Source of the DNA: Streptomyces toyocaensis
GTDB taxonomy: Bacteria > Actinomycetota > Actinomycetes > Streptomycetales > Streptomycetaceae
Reading direction: 5' to 3'
Assembly (NCBI RefSeq): GCF_000725125.1
Contig: NZ_JFCB01000005.1
Coordinates: 62,001-126,000, forward strand
DNA: 64,000 bases
Part shown: in pieces, positions 41,761 through 49,946 of the stretch
How positions within the stretch are numbered: the stretch's first letter is position 1
Layout of the letters: the number at the start of each line of letters is the position of its first letter
Program-made: the position numbers and the translations under genes
Notes under the pieces: generated by a model
The model's database searches: none
What the model was told of the DNA's origin: nothing
Seen by the model: the letters and a program-made list of their open reading frames with translations, nothing else

Positions 41761-42450
41761 TCAGTCCCCCAGCACCCGCCGCCACTGAGCGACGGCCGCC
41801 GCCGAGACGGCCCCGTCCCAGCCGTCCGGCCGCGCCGCCCCACCGATGTGGAAACCGTCGATCCCGGCCTTCGCCAGCAGGGGCACGTGCTCCAGCCGCA
41901 GGCCACCGCCCACCAGCAGCCGCTGCTCGTACCCGGGCTCACCTTGCCGCCCCGCCTCGGCGAGCAGCGTCGGCAGGCCCGCGTCCACCCCGTCGGCCGC
42001 CCCGGCCGTCAGATACGTGTCCAGCCCGGCCAGATCCGCGAGCTGCTTGCGCAGCGCGTCCCGGTCGGCGGCCCGGTCGATGGCGCGGTGGAACGTCCAG
42101 CGGCACCCCTCCAGCTCGCGGGCCACCCGCTCCACCGCGCCCAGGTCCACATTCCCGTCGGCGTCGAGGAACCCGAGCACGAACTCGTCCGCCCCGGCCG
42201 CGCGCATCTCGCAGGCGGCGCCCGCCAGCCGGTCGACGTCCCCCGCCGCGAACCCGTCCGCCAGCCGCAGCATCACCCGCACCGGGATGTCCACGGCCGC
42301 CCGGATCCCCGCGACGGTCGCCGCCGACGGAGTCAGCCCGTCCGCCGCCATGTCGGTGACCAGCTCGAGGCGGTCCGCACCTCCGGCCTGGGCGGCGACC
42401 GCGTCCTCGACGTCGAGGGCGATCACCTCCAGGACTGCACGCTTGCTCAT
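41761..42450 (-). CDS. cutC: CutC family protein
   Basis: A 229-residue TIM-barrel protein of the CutC family. Diagnostic parts are LEVIALDVEDAVAAQAGGAD, RLELVTDMAADGLTPSAAT, IPVRVMLRLADGF, FVLGFLDADGNVD and WTFHRAIDRAADRD. The name comes from copper tolerance in E. coli, but a copper role is doubtful and the fold suggests an enzyme. The ATG at 42450 has GGAATGGGG upstream. A strong DasR-like operator lies 50-65 bp upstream, suggesting a link with N-acetylglucosamine metabolism rather than copper. Confidence 0.9.
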   Translation of the reverse strand: MSKRAVLEVIALDVEDAVAAQAGGADRLELVTDMAADGLTPSAATVAGIRAAVDIPVRVMLRLADGFAAGDVDRLAGAACEMRAAGADEFVLGFLDADGNVDLGAVERVARELEGCRWTFHRAIDRAADRDALRKQLADLAGLDTYLTAGAADGVDAGLPTLLAEAGRQGEPGYEQRLLVGGGLRLEHVPLLAKAGIDGFHIGGAARPDGWDGAVSAAAVAQWRRVLGD

Positions 42451-42499
42451 GGGACCCCATTCCTCGGCATCAGGTATCAGGCAGGCATCAGGCGGGCCT

Positions 42500-42515
42500 A
42501 CAGGTCTAGTCCAAT
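42500..42515 (-). promoter_or_regulatory. DasR-like operator (dre) upstream of cutC
   Basis: ACAGGTCTAGTCCAAT matches 13 of 16 positions of the DasR consensus ACTGGTCTAGACCAGT and 10 of 12 in the core. It is 50 bp before the cutC start, where a repressor would act. DasR is the GntR-family master regulator of GlcNAc and chitin use in Streptomyces. Confidence 0.6.
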
Positions 42516-42563
42516 CCAAGCCTACGCCCGGCCGGCCGCCCGGGGCTCCCCCGCCCCCACCCG

Positions 42564-43244
42564 TCAGCGTCCAAAGATGTTCAGCTCCGCCGCCTCCACT
42601 CCGGCCAGCTCGTACGAGGCACCCTCCAGCGGGCGCCCCGCGTACAGCCGTACCAGCGTCGGCCCGTCACCGATGTAGCGGGCCGGGGGGCGCTCCCCCG
42701 AGGTGTCGCCCAGGCGCAGTGGCTCGTCGGCGTCGTCGAGGTCGGCGTGCAGCGGGAGATGCCCCTTCCGGGTCGTGACCTGGCCCAGCAGGGCGAGCGC
42801 GTGCGGCAGTCCCGGCCCCGCGTACGCGTCGGGCTCACGGAGGGCGACCCGCACGTCCCCGGCGTGCACCCACTCGCCCAGCGCGAGGACGTCCAACGCC
42901 CCGCCCGCGTCGGCGATCAGCGGACCGGCCGCGGTCATTCCGCGCTCGAGCTCGTCCACGACCTGGGCGTTCGCCCACCCGGCCCGTTCCGCGATGTCAC
43001 GCTCATTGCTCTCGGGCGAGAACACGCCCTCCTCGAACCGGCTCTCCACCACCCGTGACAGCGCCGCCGAGCAGTGCGCCAGCACGTCCCGCACCGTCCA
43101 TCCCGGGCACGCCGCCACCGGCAGCGCGAAGTCGGCGTCGTCCCGCCCCCGCAACAGCGGTACCAGCGCGTCCCGTTCGACGGTCAGCAGCCGCCCGGGC
43201 AGCTCGGGGTCTCGTACGTCGTGCACATCCGCAGGAGTCGTCAT
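42564..43244 (-). CDS. Maleylpyruvate isomerase family (DinB-like, mycothiol-dependent)
   Basis: A 226-residue protein with an N-terminal DinB-like four-helix bundle (ACPGWTVRDVLAHCSAALSR carries the metal-ligand histidine) and a C-terminal small domain ending PLEGASYELAGVEAAELNIF. The family includes mycothiol-dependent maleylpyruvate isomerase and many thiol-linked transferases of unknown substrate. TAGCGT (complement of 43252-43257) ends 7 nt before the ATG at 43244 and there is no ribosome site, so the transcript is likely leaderless. Confidence 0.82.
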   Translation of the reverse strand: MTTPADVHDVRDPELPGRLLTVERDALVPLLRGRDDADFALPVAACPGWTVRDVLAHCSAALSRVVESRFEEGVFSPESNERDIAERAGWANAQVVDELERGMTAAGPLIADAGGALDVLALGEWVHAGDVRVALREPDAYAGPGLPHALALLGQVTTRKGHLPLHADLDDADEPLRLGDTSGERPPARYIGDGPTLVRLYAGRPLEGASYELAGVEAAELNIFGR

Positions 43245-43267
43245 GCCGCCCACGCTAGTGCGAAGAA

Positions 43268-43300
43268 GGGCTTGCCGGTGCCCCCGGCACCGGCAAGCCC
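43268..43300 (-). terminator. Strong terminator after the S8 protease
   Basis: GGGCTTGCCGGTGCC (43268-43282) and GGCACCGGCAAGCCC (43286-43300) form a perfect 15-bp stem with a CCC loop, 25 bp after the protease stop. Confidence 0.9.
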
Positions 43301-43325
43301 TCCTTGTCACCTCGAGCCGGACTCG

Positions 43326-45143
43326 TCAGAAGGTCAGGCTCCAGGAGTCGATGTAGCCGGTGTCGCCCGAGTAGACGTCGGTCACCCGCAGCTGCCAGGT
43401 CCCGGACGCCAGGACGGACGAGGCGTTGACCGTGTACGTCGCGAGGACGTTGTCGGCGCTGTCGTAGGCACTGGTGTCCTTCAGCGTCCAGATGCTGCCG
43501 TTGGGGGCGACGAGCTGGACCCTCAGGTCACCGCGGTAGGTGTGCTTGATGTCCACCGAGACCTTCAGGTCGGAGGGGGCGTAGCCGCTGACACCGCTCA
43601 CGTTGATGTTCGAGTAGACGTAGCGGCCGTCACCGTCCGGGATCGACCAGTTCTCGGAGTTGGTGAAGACCTGCTCGGTGGGGTCCGGCTCCGGAGTGGT
43701 GCCGCCGCCCATCGCGGCCAGGGTGCCGGCGGCGTCCGCGAGTCCGTAGCCGCAGCCGCCGCTGCAGGTGCCGGGCAGGGTGCGGGCGTTGTTCTTGATG
43801 AGGGACTCGACGCGGCTCGGCGTGATGGCCGGGTCCTTCTCGTACATCAGCGCGGCGAGGCCGGCGATGTGCGGCGTGGCCATGCTGGTGCCCTGGTAGG
43901 CCTCGTAGTTCTCGGTGCCGGGCGTGGTGGCGCTGCTGTTCAGCGTGGACAGGATGCCGTTGGCCGAGCTGACGGCCGTCTCGCCGCCGGGGGCGGTGAT
44001 GTCGATGATCGAGCCGTAGTTGGAGTAGCTCGCACGGTTGCCCTCGCGGTCGCTCGCGGCGACGTTGACCACGTTGGCGCAGTTCGCCGGGGTGAAGCCG
44101 GAGGCGTTGGTGTTGCTGTTGCCGGCGGCGACGACGACCGTCGTGCCGCGGCCCACGGCGCCGTTGATGGCGTTCTGGGTGATGGTCTGGCAGGAACCGG
44201 AGCCGCCGAGGCTGAGGTTGATGACGTCGGCCGGGGAGGGGTTGACGGGCACACCGGGGACGGAGCCGCCGGACGCCCACACGATGGCGTCGGCGATGTC
44301 CGCGGTGCTGCCGCCGCACTTGCCGAGGACGCGGACGGGCTGGACCTTCGCGTTGTACGCGACGCCGGCGACGCCCTTGCCGTTGTCGGCGACGGCGGCC
44401 ACGGTGCCCGCGACGTGCGTGCCGTGCCAGGAGGAGTCGCTCGCCCGGGAGCCGGAGTAGCACTCGTTCTCGGCGCTCCAGTCCCCCTCGTCGCGGGGGT
44501 TGCTGTCCCGGCCCCCGCCGTCGCGGGCGTTCGCGGCGTCGGAGATGAAGTCGTAGCCCGAGACGATGTTGGCGCCCAGGTCGGAGTGGGTGACGTAACC
44601 GGTGTCGATCACGGCCACGGTGACGCCCCGTCCGGTGGCGCCGCCGTCCCAGGCGTTCTGGACGTTCATGCCCGCGGTGGCCTCGAAGAAGTCCCACTGG
44701 CGGTTGTAGTACGTGTCGTTGGGCGCGGCGGTCGCGTACATGCGGGTGTCGCGGTCGACGTAGGCGACGTCGGGGTCGGCCTCGAACGTGTCGATGACGT
44801 CCTGGAGGGAGCCGCCCTTCAGCCCGTCGCCGAGGTCCACGAGCGCGGCGCCGGTGCCGAGCCGCCGTTCGAAGGAAAGGGACTCGCCGGCCTTCCTGCC
44901 CTTGGCCCTGGCGTCCTCCTTGGCCTCGGCGTCGGACTTCGCCTCGGCGGCCTTCTTCTCGTACCCGACGATGAGGCGCTCGACGGGCGCCTCGGAGGCG
45001 GCCTGCGGCCGGTCCTGGGCGGGCTGGGCGGCCGGTGCCGCGGAGGCCGCCGTGACTCCCGAGCCCAGGAGCGCGGCCGAGGTCACCGCCAGGAGGGATA
45101 TGCGGAGGCGTCTGGAACCGTTCAAGGTGGGGTTGCCTTTCAC
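43326..45143 (-). CDS. Secreted S8 (subtilisin) serine protease with C-terminal P domain
   Basis: A 605-residue exported protease. A signal peptide (SLLAVTSAALLGSGVTAASA) is followed by an I9-type propeptide (PVERLIVGYEKKAAEAKSDA). The catalytic domain has Asp in VAVIDTGYVTHSDLG, His in HGTHVAGTVAAVADNG and Ser in GTSMATPHIAGLAAL. The last 120 residues are a proprotein-convertase P domain (VSVDIKHTYRGDLRVQLVAP). It probably degrades extracellular protein. The start is uncertain: GTG 45143 is given; a TTG at 45125 with GAAAGG upstream, or ATG 45188, are alternatives. Confidence 0.9.
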   Translation of the reverse strand: MKGNPTLNGSRRLRISLLAVTSAALLGSGVTAASAAPAAQPAQDRPQAASEAPVERLIVGYEKKAAEAKSDAEAKEDARAKGRKAGESLSFERRLGTGAALVDLGDGLKGGSLQDVIDTFEADPDVAYVDRDTRMYATAAPNDTYYNRQWDFFEATAGMNVQNAWDGGATGRGVTVAVIDTGYVTHSDLGANIVSGYDFISDAANARDGGGRDSNPRDEGDWSAENECYSGSRASDSSWHGTHVAGTVAAVADNGKGVAGVAYNAKVQPVRVLGKCGGSTADIADAIVWASGGSVPGVPVNPSPADVINLSLGGSGSCQTITQNAINGAVGRGTTVVVAAGNSNTNASGFTPANCANVVNVAASDREGNRASYSNYGSIIDITAPGGETAVSSANGILSTLNSSATTPGTENYEAYQGTSMATPHIAGLAALMYEKDPAITPSRVESLIKNNARTLPGTCSGGCGYGLADAAGTLAAMGGGTTPEPDPTEQVFTNSENWSIPDGDGRYVYSNINVSGVSGYAPSDLKVSVDIKHTYRGDLRVQLVAPNGSIWTLKDTSAYDSADNVLATYTVNASSVLASGTWQLRVTDVYSGDTGYIDSWSLTF

Positions 45144-45466
45144 GAGCCGGCACCGCACGTGCGGCACCGGCAAGATGGTTCTGCTCATGACAATTCGACG
45201 TGCCACCCGTGCCCGGCGGCCCCGGTGGGGCGGATGGGGAGGGGCGGCCGGGTGGGGGGACACGGGCAGGCACGACCCGTTCGACCGCACGCGATCGCAG
45301 CGAAGTCCGTTGCGAAGGTTGAACGTTCGGTGAACCGGTGGCCTGGAACCTACGGGTGCCCTCTCCGGCCCACTATCCGGATCCGGTGACCTACGGATAC
45401 GCAATTAACTCCGCCCCGTCCCGGCGGGCGGCGCGTCCCCGCACCGCACCGGAGGACAATGGGCGC

Positions 45467-46129
45467 ATGGCCGACACCGAAGCCCTGCGTGCCCGTTTCG
45501 TCCACGCCCTGGAAGGGGCCCGCGGACCCGGCGGCGGTCCCGATCCGGTGCCGTACGCCGACGCCCTGCTCGGCCGCTGGCGGGAACCGCAGCGGCACTA
45601 CCACACGCTCACCCACCTCACGGCGGTCCTCGACCACGTCGACGAGCTGGCGGAGCACGCGGGCGACCCGGACGTCGTACGGCTCGCCGCCTGGTTCCAC
45701 GACGCCGTGTACCTGCCGGACCGCTCGGAGAACGAGGAGCGCTCCGCCCGGCTCGCCGAGCGGGCCCTGACCGAGGCCGGGGTGCCGGCGGAGAAGACCG
45801 CCGAGGTGGCCCGGCTGGTGCGGCTCACCGTCACGCACGACCCGGCCGACGACGACCGCGACGGGCAGGTGCTGTGCGACGCCGACCTCGCGATCCTCGC
45901 CGCGTCGCCGTCCGCGTACGCCGCCTACACCGCCGCCGTCCGCGAGGAGTACCACTTCGTGCCGAGCGGCGCCTTCCGCGAGGGCCGCGCCGAGGTGCTG
46001 CGGCAGCTCCTCGCCCTGCCCCGCCTGTTCCGTACGCCGTACGGGCACGAGCACTGGGAGGCCACCGCCCGCTACAACGTGCGCGGTGAACTGGAAATGC
46101 TGTCGACCACGCCCGCACCGCCCGCCTAG
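45467..46129 (+). CDS. HD-domain family protein (predicted metal-dependent phosphohydrolase)
   Basis: A 220-residue helical protein. The HD-type metal site is visible as RHYHTLTHL (about residue 43), LAAWFHDAVY (His-Asp, about residue 74) and LTVTHDP, then CDADLAIL (about residue 144). This group of proteins (N-methyl-D-aspartate-receptor-subunit-like annotation in databases) has no proven substrate. ATG 45467 follows GGAGGACAAT. The gene precedes the MDMPI-GNAT fusion gene by 10 bp, although that gene appears to have its own promoter. Confidence 0.8.
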   Translation: MADTEALRARFVHALEGARGPGGGPDPVPYADALLGRWREPQRHYHTLTHLTAVLDHVDELAEHAGDPDVVRLAAWFHDAVYLPDRSENEERSARLAERALTEAGVPAEKTAEVARLVRLTVTHDPADDDRDGQVLCDADLAILAASPSAYAAYTAAVREEYHFVPSGAFREGRAEVLRQLLALPRLFRTPYGHEHWEATARYNVRGELEMLSTTPAPPA

Positions 46130-46139
46130 CCTGCCCCGC

Positions 46140-47207
46140 ATGCATGCTGTGGGAGCGGAACACGTGGAGGAAGCCGTCGCGCACTGCGTGGCGACGCTGG
46201 GGGCGGTCACCGACCGGGACTGGGCGGGGGTGAGGGCCGGGCGGCTGGAGTGGAGCTGCCGGGAGACGGCGGAGCACATCGCGGACGACCTGATCGCCTA
46301 CGCGGGACGGCTCGCGGGACGCGTGGCCGCCGGGCGCCTGCCCTTCACGCTCTCGCTCGACGGGGACACCGACAACACCGGTGTGCTGAGGACGATCGAG
46401 GCGACCGGCGCCCTGCTCGCCGCCGCCGTCCGCACCACCCCGCGCGCGGTGCGCGCCTTCCACCCCTATCCCTTCGGGCACGCGAGCCGTGAGGGCTTCG
46501 CCGCGATGGGGGTGACCGAGGTGCTGCTGCACACGCACGACGTCGCCGAGGGGCTGGGGATCGGCCACGAACCGCCCCCGGAACTGGCCTCCTTCGCCCT
46601 CACCCGGCTCTTCCCCCAGGTCGAGCCGGGGCCCACGCCGTGGCGGACGCTGCTCTGGGCCACCGGGCGCGGCGAACTGCCGGGCCGGGAGCCCGTCACC
46701 GGGTGGCGCTGGAGCAACAACCCGGTGCTCCGGTCGGAGCGGCTGACACTGGAGGGCGTCACCCCGGCGACCGCCGCCGACCTCTCCCTGGCCGGTGACG
46801 GCGGCTACACCTGGGTCGGCGGCGCCCCCGCGGACGGCACCCGCGTGGGTGCCGGACACGCGGTGAAGCGGTACGAGGACGGCGTGTTCCACCCCGAGTG
46901 GGGCATGTACGTGCTGGTCCGGCGGGACGACGACCTCGCGGTGGGCGCGATGGGCTTCCACGGCGTCCCGGACGGGGACGGCCGCGTGGAGATCGGCTAC
47001 GACCTCGTCGCGGGTGCCCGCGGCCACGGGTACGCCACCGAGGCGCTGCGCACGCTGTCGCGCCGGGCGCTGGAGCGGGACGGGGTACGGGCCGTGGTCG
47101 CCGTCGTCGACCACGAGAACGTGCCGTCACAACGGGTCGTCACCCGGGCCGGTTTCACGCGGGTCTCCGAGGACGTGGGGCAGATCTCCTACGAACTGCG
47201 CGGCTGA
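46140..47207 (+). CDS. Fusion of a DinB/MDMPI-like domain and a GNAT acetyltransferase
   Basis: A 355-residue two-domain protein. Residues 1-190 form a mycothiol-maleylpyruvate-isomerase/DinB-like bundle (HVEEAVAHCVATLGAVTDRD, then SCRETAEHIADDLIAY and TEVLLHTHDVAEGLG with the metal histidines). Residues about 195-355 are a GNAT N-acetyltransferase, with the acetyl-CoA loop VAGARGHGYATEALRTLSRR and VVDHENVPSQRVVTRAGFTR. The substrates are unknown. TAGCCT at 46127-46132, overlapping the upstream stop codon, ends 7 nt before the ATG, suggesting a leaderless transcript. Confidence 0.82.
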   Translation: MHAVGAEHVEEAVAHCVATLGAVTDRDWAGVRAGRLEWSCRETAEHIADDLIAYAGRLAGRVAAGRLPFTLSLDGDTDNTGVLRTIEATGALLAAAVRTTPRAVRAFHPYPFGHASREGFAAMGVTEVLLHTHDVAEGLGIGHEPPPELASFALTRLFPQVEPGPTPWRTLLWATGRGELPGREPVTGWRWSNNPVLRSERLTLEGVTPATAADLSLAGDGGYTWVGGAPADGTRVGAGHAVKRYEDGVFHPEWGMYVLVRRDDDLAVGAMGFHGVPDGDGRVEIGYDLVAGARGHGYATEALRTLSRRALERDGVRAVVAVVDHENVPSQRVVTRAGFTRVSEDVGQISYELRG

Positions 47208-47467
47208 CCCGCGCCCTTGCGCCGCCGCAGCCCCGACCCGTGCAGCAGCCGCACCACCTCGCGGCTGCTGACCTCGACCGCCCCGGCGCGCACCGCGTCG
47301 GCGTACCGGTGCCGGGGGATGTCGTAGTGGTCGCGTTCGAAGGCGCGGCGGGGAACGCCCAGGCGGTCGGCGAAGGCGTGCAGTTCGGCGTAGGAGAGGT
47401 CGCTGACGAGGTGGGACCAGAGCTGTCCGTGGCCCGGCCAGGTGGGCGGGTCGATGTACACGGTCAC
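47189..47467 (-). CDS. DUF4031 protein
   Basis: A 92-residue protein starting MTVYIDPPTWPGHGQLWSHL, the DUF4031 signature, followed by AELHAFADRLGVPRRAFERD and HYDIPRHRYADAV. The family is small and uncharacterised in actinobacteria. The GTG start overlaps the stop of the upstream gene by 4 bp (GTGA). Its 3' end overlaps the convergent GNAT-fusion gene by 19 bp. Confidence 0.88.
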   Translation of the reverse strand: MTVYIDPPTWPGHGQLWSHLVSDLSYAELHAFADRLGVPRRAFERDHYDIPRHRYADAVRAGAVEVSSREVVRLLHGSGLRRRKGAGQPRSS

Positions 47468-47859
47468 GAGGGCGTCGCCCCGCCCAGACCGCCCACCGCC
47501 GCGACCTTCACGCCCGCCTTGTGGCAGACCCAGTGCGGGTCGGGGCCGAGTTCGGGCTCCACCTCCAGCGCGTGCGGCTCGCCGGTGGGGCACACCGGAC
47601 ACAGCGGCCAGCGCCCGTACCGCTCCAGCAGGGCGTCCTGGACGTCCTGGGCGACCAGGCCGGGAAGGAATCCGACGCCGTCCGGCCACTGTTCGACCCA
47701 CCAGCGCCGGTGCGCCACGGAGTCCTCGACCATGGACACCACGTCCGCCTCGGCGACCTCGCGCGCGGCCAGGTCGGCCAGCACGAGGGCACGCGCCGCG
47801 TGCAGCGCCTGTTCCAGGGGGCCGAGCGGGTGGGCGCCGGGTTCGCCGTGGGGGTCCAT
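47464..47859 (-). CDS. Hypothetical protein with paired cysteines
   Basis: A 131-residue protein that begins MDPHGEPGAHPLGPLEQALH. It has a helical N-terminal half (ARALVLADLAAREVAEADVV) and a C-terminal part with CPVCPTGEPHALE and a later HWVCHKAG, possibly a zinc site. No family recognised. It is translationally coupled to the DUF4031 gene and diverges from the RpiR regulator. Confidence 0.7.
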   Translation of the reverse strand: MDPHGEPGAHPLGPLEQALHAARALVLADLAAREVAEADVVSMVEDSVAHRRWWVEQWPDGVGFLPGLVAQDVQDALLERYGRWPLCPVCPTGEPHALEVEPELGPDPHWVCHKAGVKVAAVGGLGGATPS

Positions 47860-47896
47860 GCCCCCATTGTGCGCACTCTTGACCACGAGGCCGGGA

Positions 47897-47943
47897 CGAA
47901 AATATCTTTCATACCGTGACCCATGACCTGAAGGAAATTTTCG
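47897..47943 (+). promoter_or_regulatory. Two GAAA-TTTC motifs around the rpiR start
   Basis: GAAAATATCTTTC (47898-47910) and GAAATTTTC (47934-47942) are AT-rich inverted repeats of GAAA and TTTC. The first overlaps TATCTT (47903-47908), which ends 7 nt before the GTG start; the second is in the first codons. RpiR-family regulators often bind such sites, so autoregulation and control of murQ are likely. Confidence 0.45.
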
Positions 47944-48848
47944 CCGGTGGCGGCGCCACGCCCGCGCCGCCCGCACCCGCCGCCCTCGCGGCCAAGGTGC
48001 GCACGCTGGCTCCCTCGATGACCCGTTCCATGCAGCGGGTCGCCGAGGCCGTCGCCGACGACCCGGCCGGCTGCGCGGCCCTCACGGTCACCGGACTCGC
48101 CGAGCTCACCGGCACCAGCGAGGCCACCGTCGTCCGCACCGCCCGCCTGCTCGGCTACCCCGGCTACCGTGACCTGCGCCTGGCGCTGGCCGGCCTCGCC
48201 GCCCAGCAGCAGTCCGGGCGCGCGCCCGCCATCACCACGGACATCGCGGTGGACGACCCGATAGCCGACGTCGTGGCCAAGCTCGCCTACGACGAGCAGC
48301 AGACCCTCGCCGACACCGCGGCCGGTCTGGACACCGTGCAGCTCGCCGCCGCCGTGAGCGCCCTGGCCGGCGCCCGCCGCACCGATGTGTACGGCGTCGG
48401 CGCGTCGGGACTCGTCGCCCAGGATCTCACCCAGAAACTGCTGCGCATAGGCCTCCTGGCGCACGCCCACAGCGACCCGCACCTCGCGGTCACCAACGCG
48501 GTGCAGCTGCGCCCGGGCGACGTGGCGATCGCCGTCACCCACTCCGGGTCGACCGGGGACGTCATAGAACCGCTCCGGGTGGCCTTCGAGCATGGGGCGA
48601 CGACGGTGGCGGTCACCGGCCGCCCGGACAGCCCCGTCACGCAGTACGCCGACCACGTCCTGACCACGTCCACGGCCCGCGAGAGCGAGCTGCGGCCGGC
48701 CGCGATGTCCTCACGGACCGGGCAGCTGCTGGTGGTGGACTGTCTGTTCGTGGGGGTCGCCCAGCGGACGTACGAGGCGGCGGCGCCCGCGCTGGCCGCG
48801 TCGTACGAGGCGCTGGCGCACCGGCACCGGGCTCGCAAGGGGCCGTAG
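47916..48848 (+). CDS. MurR/RpiR family transcriptional regulator
   Basis: A 310-residue regulator. An N-terminal RpiR helix-turn-helix (about residues 25-100: LTVTGLAELTGTSEATVVRT then ARLLGYPGYRDLRLAL) is joined to a C-terminal SIS sugar-phosphate isomerase-like domain (about 125-280: DVYGVGASGLVAQDL, AVTHSGSTGDVIEPL). Its neighbour murQ indicates MurNAc-6-phosphate or a related sugar phosphate as effector. The start GTG 47916 is leaderless by pattern. Confidence 0.9.
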   Translation: MTHDLKEIFAGGGATPAPPAPAALAAKVRTLAPSMTRSMQRVAEAVADDPAGCAALTVTGLAELTGTSEATVVRTARLLGYPGYRDLRLALAGLAAQQQSGRAPAITTDIAVDDPIADVVAKLAYDEQQTLADTAAGLDTVQLAAAVSALAGARRTDVYGVGASGLVAQDLTQKLLRIGLLAHAHSDPHLAVTNAVQLRPGDVAIAVTHSGSTGDVIEPLRVAFEHGATTVAVTGRPDSPVTQYADHVLTTSTARESELRPAAMSSRTGQLLVVDCLFVGVAQRTYEAAAPALAASYEALAHRHRARKGP

Positions 48849-48857
48849 AGCCGCGCC

Positions 48858-48912
48858 GCCGTCGTCGTCTGCGGGTCGTCCGTGGCTGGTCGCGCAGTTC
48901 CCCGCGCCCCTG
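48858..48912 (+). repeat. Half of a common Streptomyces hairpin repeat
   Basis: The block GTCGTCTGCGGGTCGTCCGTGG followed by CTGGTCGCGCAGTTCCCCGC and GCCCCT matches, from memory, the left arm of a hairpin element very frequent between Streptomyces genes. The mirrored right arm is missing here, so it cannot form the usual terminator and the RpiR-murQ transcript may read through. Confidence 0.5.
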
Positions 48913-48947
48913 GGCAGGTCGCCCCGCCCCGAATCGGAAAGTCACCC

Positions 48948-49883
48948 ATGCCTTCTGCCTCGCATCACCGCGCCCTCCGCGCCGAACTGGAAACTCTGAC
49001 CACCGAGGCGTACCGGCCGGAGCTGGCCGATGTCGATCGGTTGCCCACCGTTGAGATCGCCCGGCTGATGAACCGGGAGGACGCCTCGGTGGCCGGTGCC
49101 GTGGCCGGGCAGGTGCCTCGGATCGCTGCCGCGATCGACGCCACCGCCGCGCGGATGGCGCGCGGCGGCCGGCTGGTCTACGCGGGCGCGGGCACCGCCG
49201 GACGGCTCGGCGTGCTGGACGCCTCCGAGTGCCCGCCGACCTTCAACACCGACCCCGAGCAGGTCGTCGGCCTCATCGCGGGCGGCCTCGACGCCATGGT
49301 CACCTCGATCGAGGGCGCCGAGGACTCCCGGGAGCTGGCCGAGTCCGACCTGGCCGCGCTGGAGCTGACCGCCGACGACACGGTGGTCGGCGTCTCCGCC
49401 TCCGGCCGCACCCCCTACGCCGTCGGCGCCGTCGCGTACGCCCGTGCGCGCGGCGCCCTCACCGTGGGCCTGTCCTGCAACCGGGGCAGCGCGCTGGCGG
49501 CGGCGGCCGAGCACGGCATCGAGGTCGTCGTGGGCCCGGAGTTCCTCACCGGCTCCACCCGCCTGAAGGCCGGCACGGCCCAGAAGCTCGTCCTCAACAT
49601 GCTGTCGACGATCACGATGATCCGGCTGGGCAAGACGTACGGGAACCTGATGGTCGACGTCCGCGCCTCCAACGAGAAGCTGCGCGTCCGTTCCCGCCGC
49701 ATCGTCGCCCAGGTGACGGGAGCGGACGACGACGCCGTCGAACGGGCCCTGGCCGCCACGGACGGCGAGGTCAAGAACGCGATCCTGGTGCTGCTGGCCG
49801 GGGTGGACGGCCCCACGGCCGCCCGTCTGCTCGCCGAGTCCGGCGGCCGTCTGCGGGCCGCGCTCGCGGCGGCCGCGCACTGA
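48948..49883 (+). CDS. murQ: N-acetylmuramic acid 6-phosphate etherase MurQ
   Basis: A 311-residue SIS-domain enzyme that splits MurNAc-6-phosphate into GlcNAc-6-phosphate and D-lactate during cell-wall recycling. Typical segments are VYAGAGTAGRLGVLDASECP, SIEGAEDSRELAESDL (catalytic glutamate), GVSASGRTPYAVGAVAYA and TGSTRLKAGTAQKLVLNMLS. ATG 48948 has GGAAAG upstream. It lies 99 bp after the RpiR regulator. Its product feeds the NagA/NagK enzymes encoded further along in this window. Confidence 0.95.
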   Translation: MPSASHHRALRAELETLTTEAYRPELADVDRLPTVEIARLMNREDASVAGAVAGQVPRIAAAIDATAARMARGGRLVYAGAGTAGRLGVLDASECPPTFNTDPEQVVGLIAGGLDAMVTSIEGAEDSRELAESDLAALELTADDTVVGVSASGRTPYAVGAVAYARARGALTVGLSCNRGSALAAAAEHGIEVVVGPEFLTGSTRLKAGTAQKLVLNMLSTITMIRLGKTYGNLMVDVRASNEKLRVRSRRIVAQVTGADDDAVERALAATDGEVKNAILVLLAGVDGPTAARLLAESGGRLRAALAAAAH

Positions 49884-49946
49884 CCGCGGACCGACCCGGC
49901 AGGACTGCTGGATACTGGAGGCCGTCCCCCACCCGGAGAAGCCACC

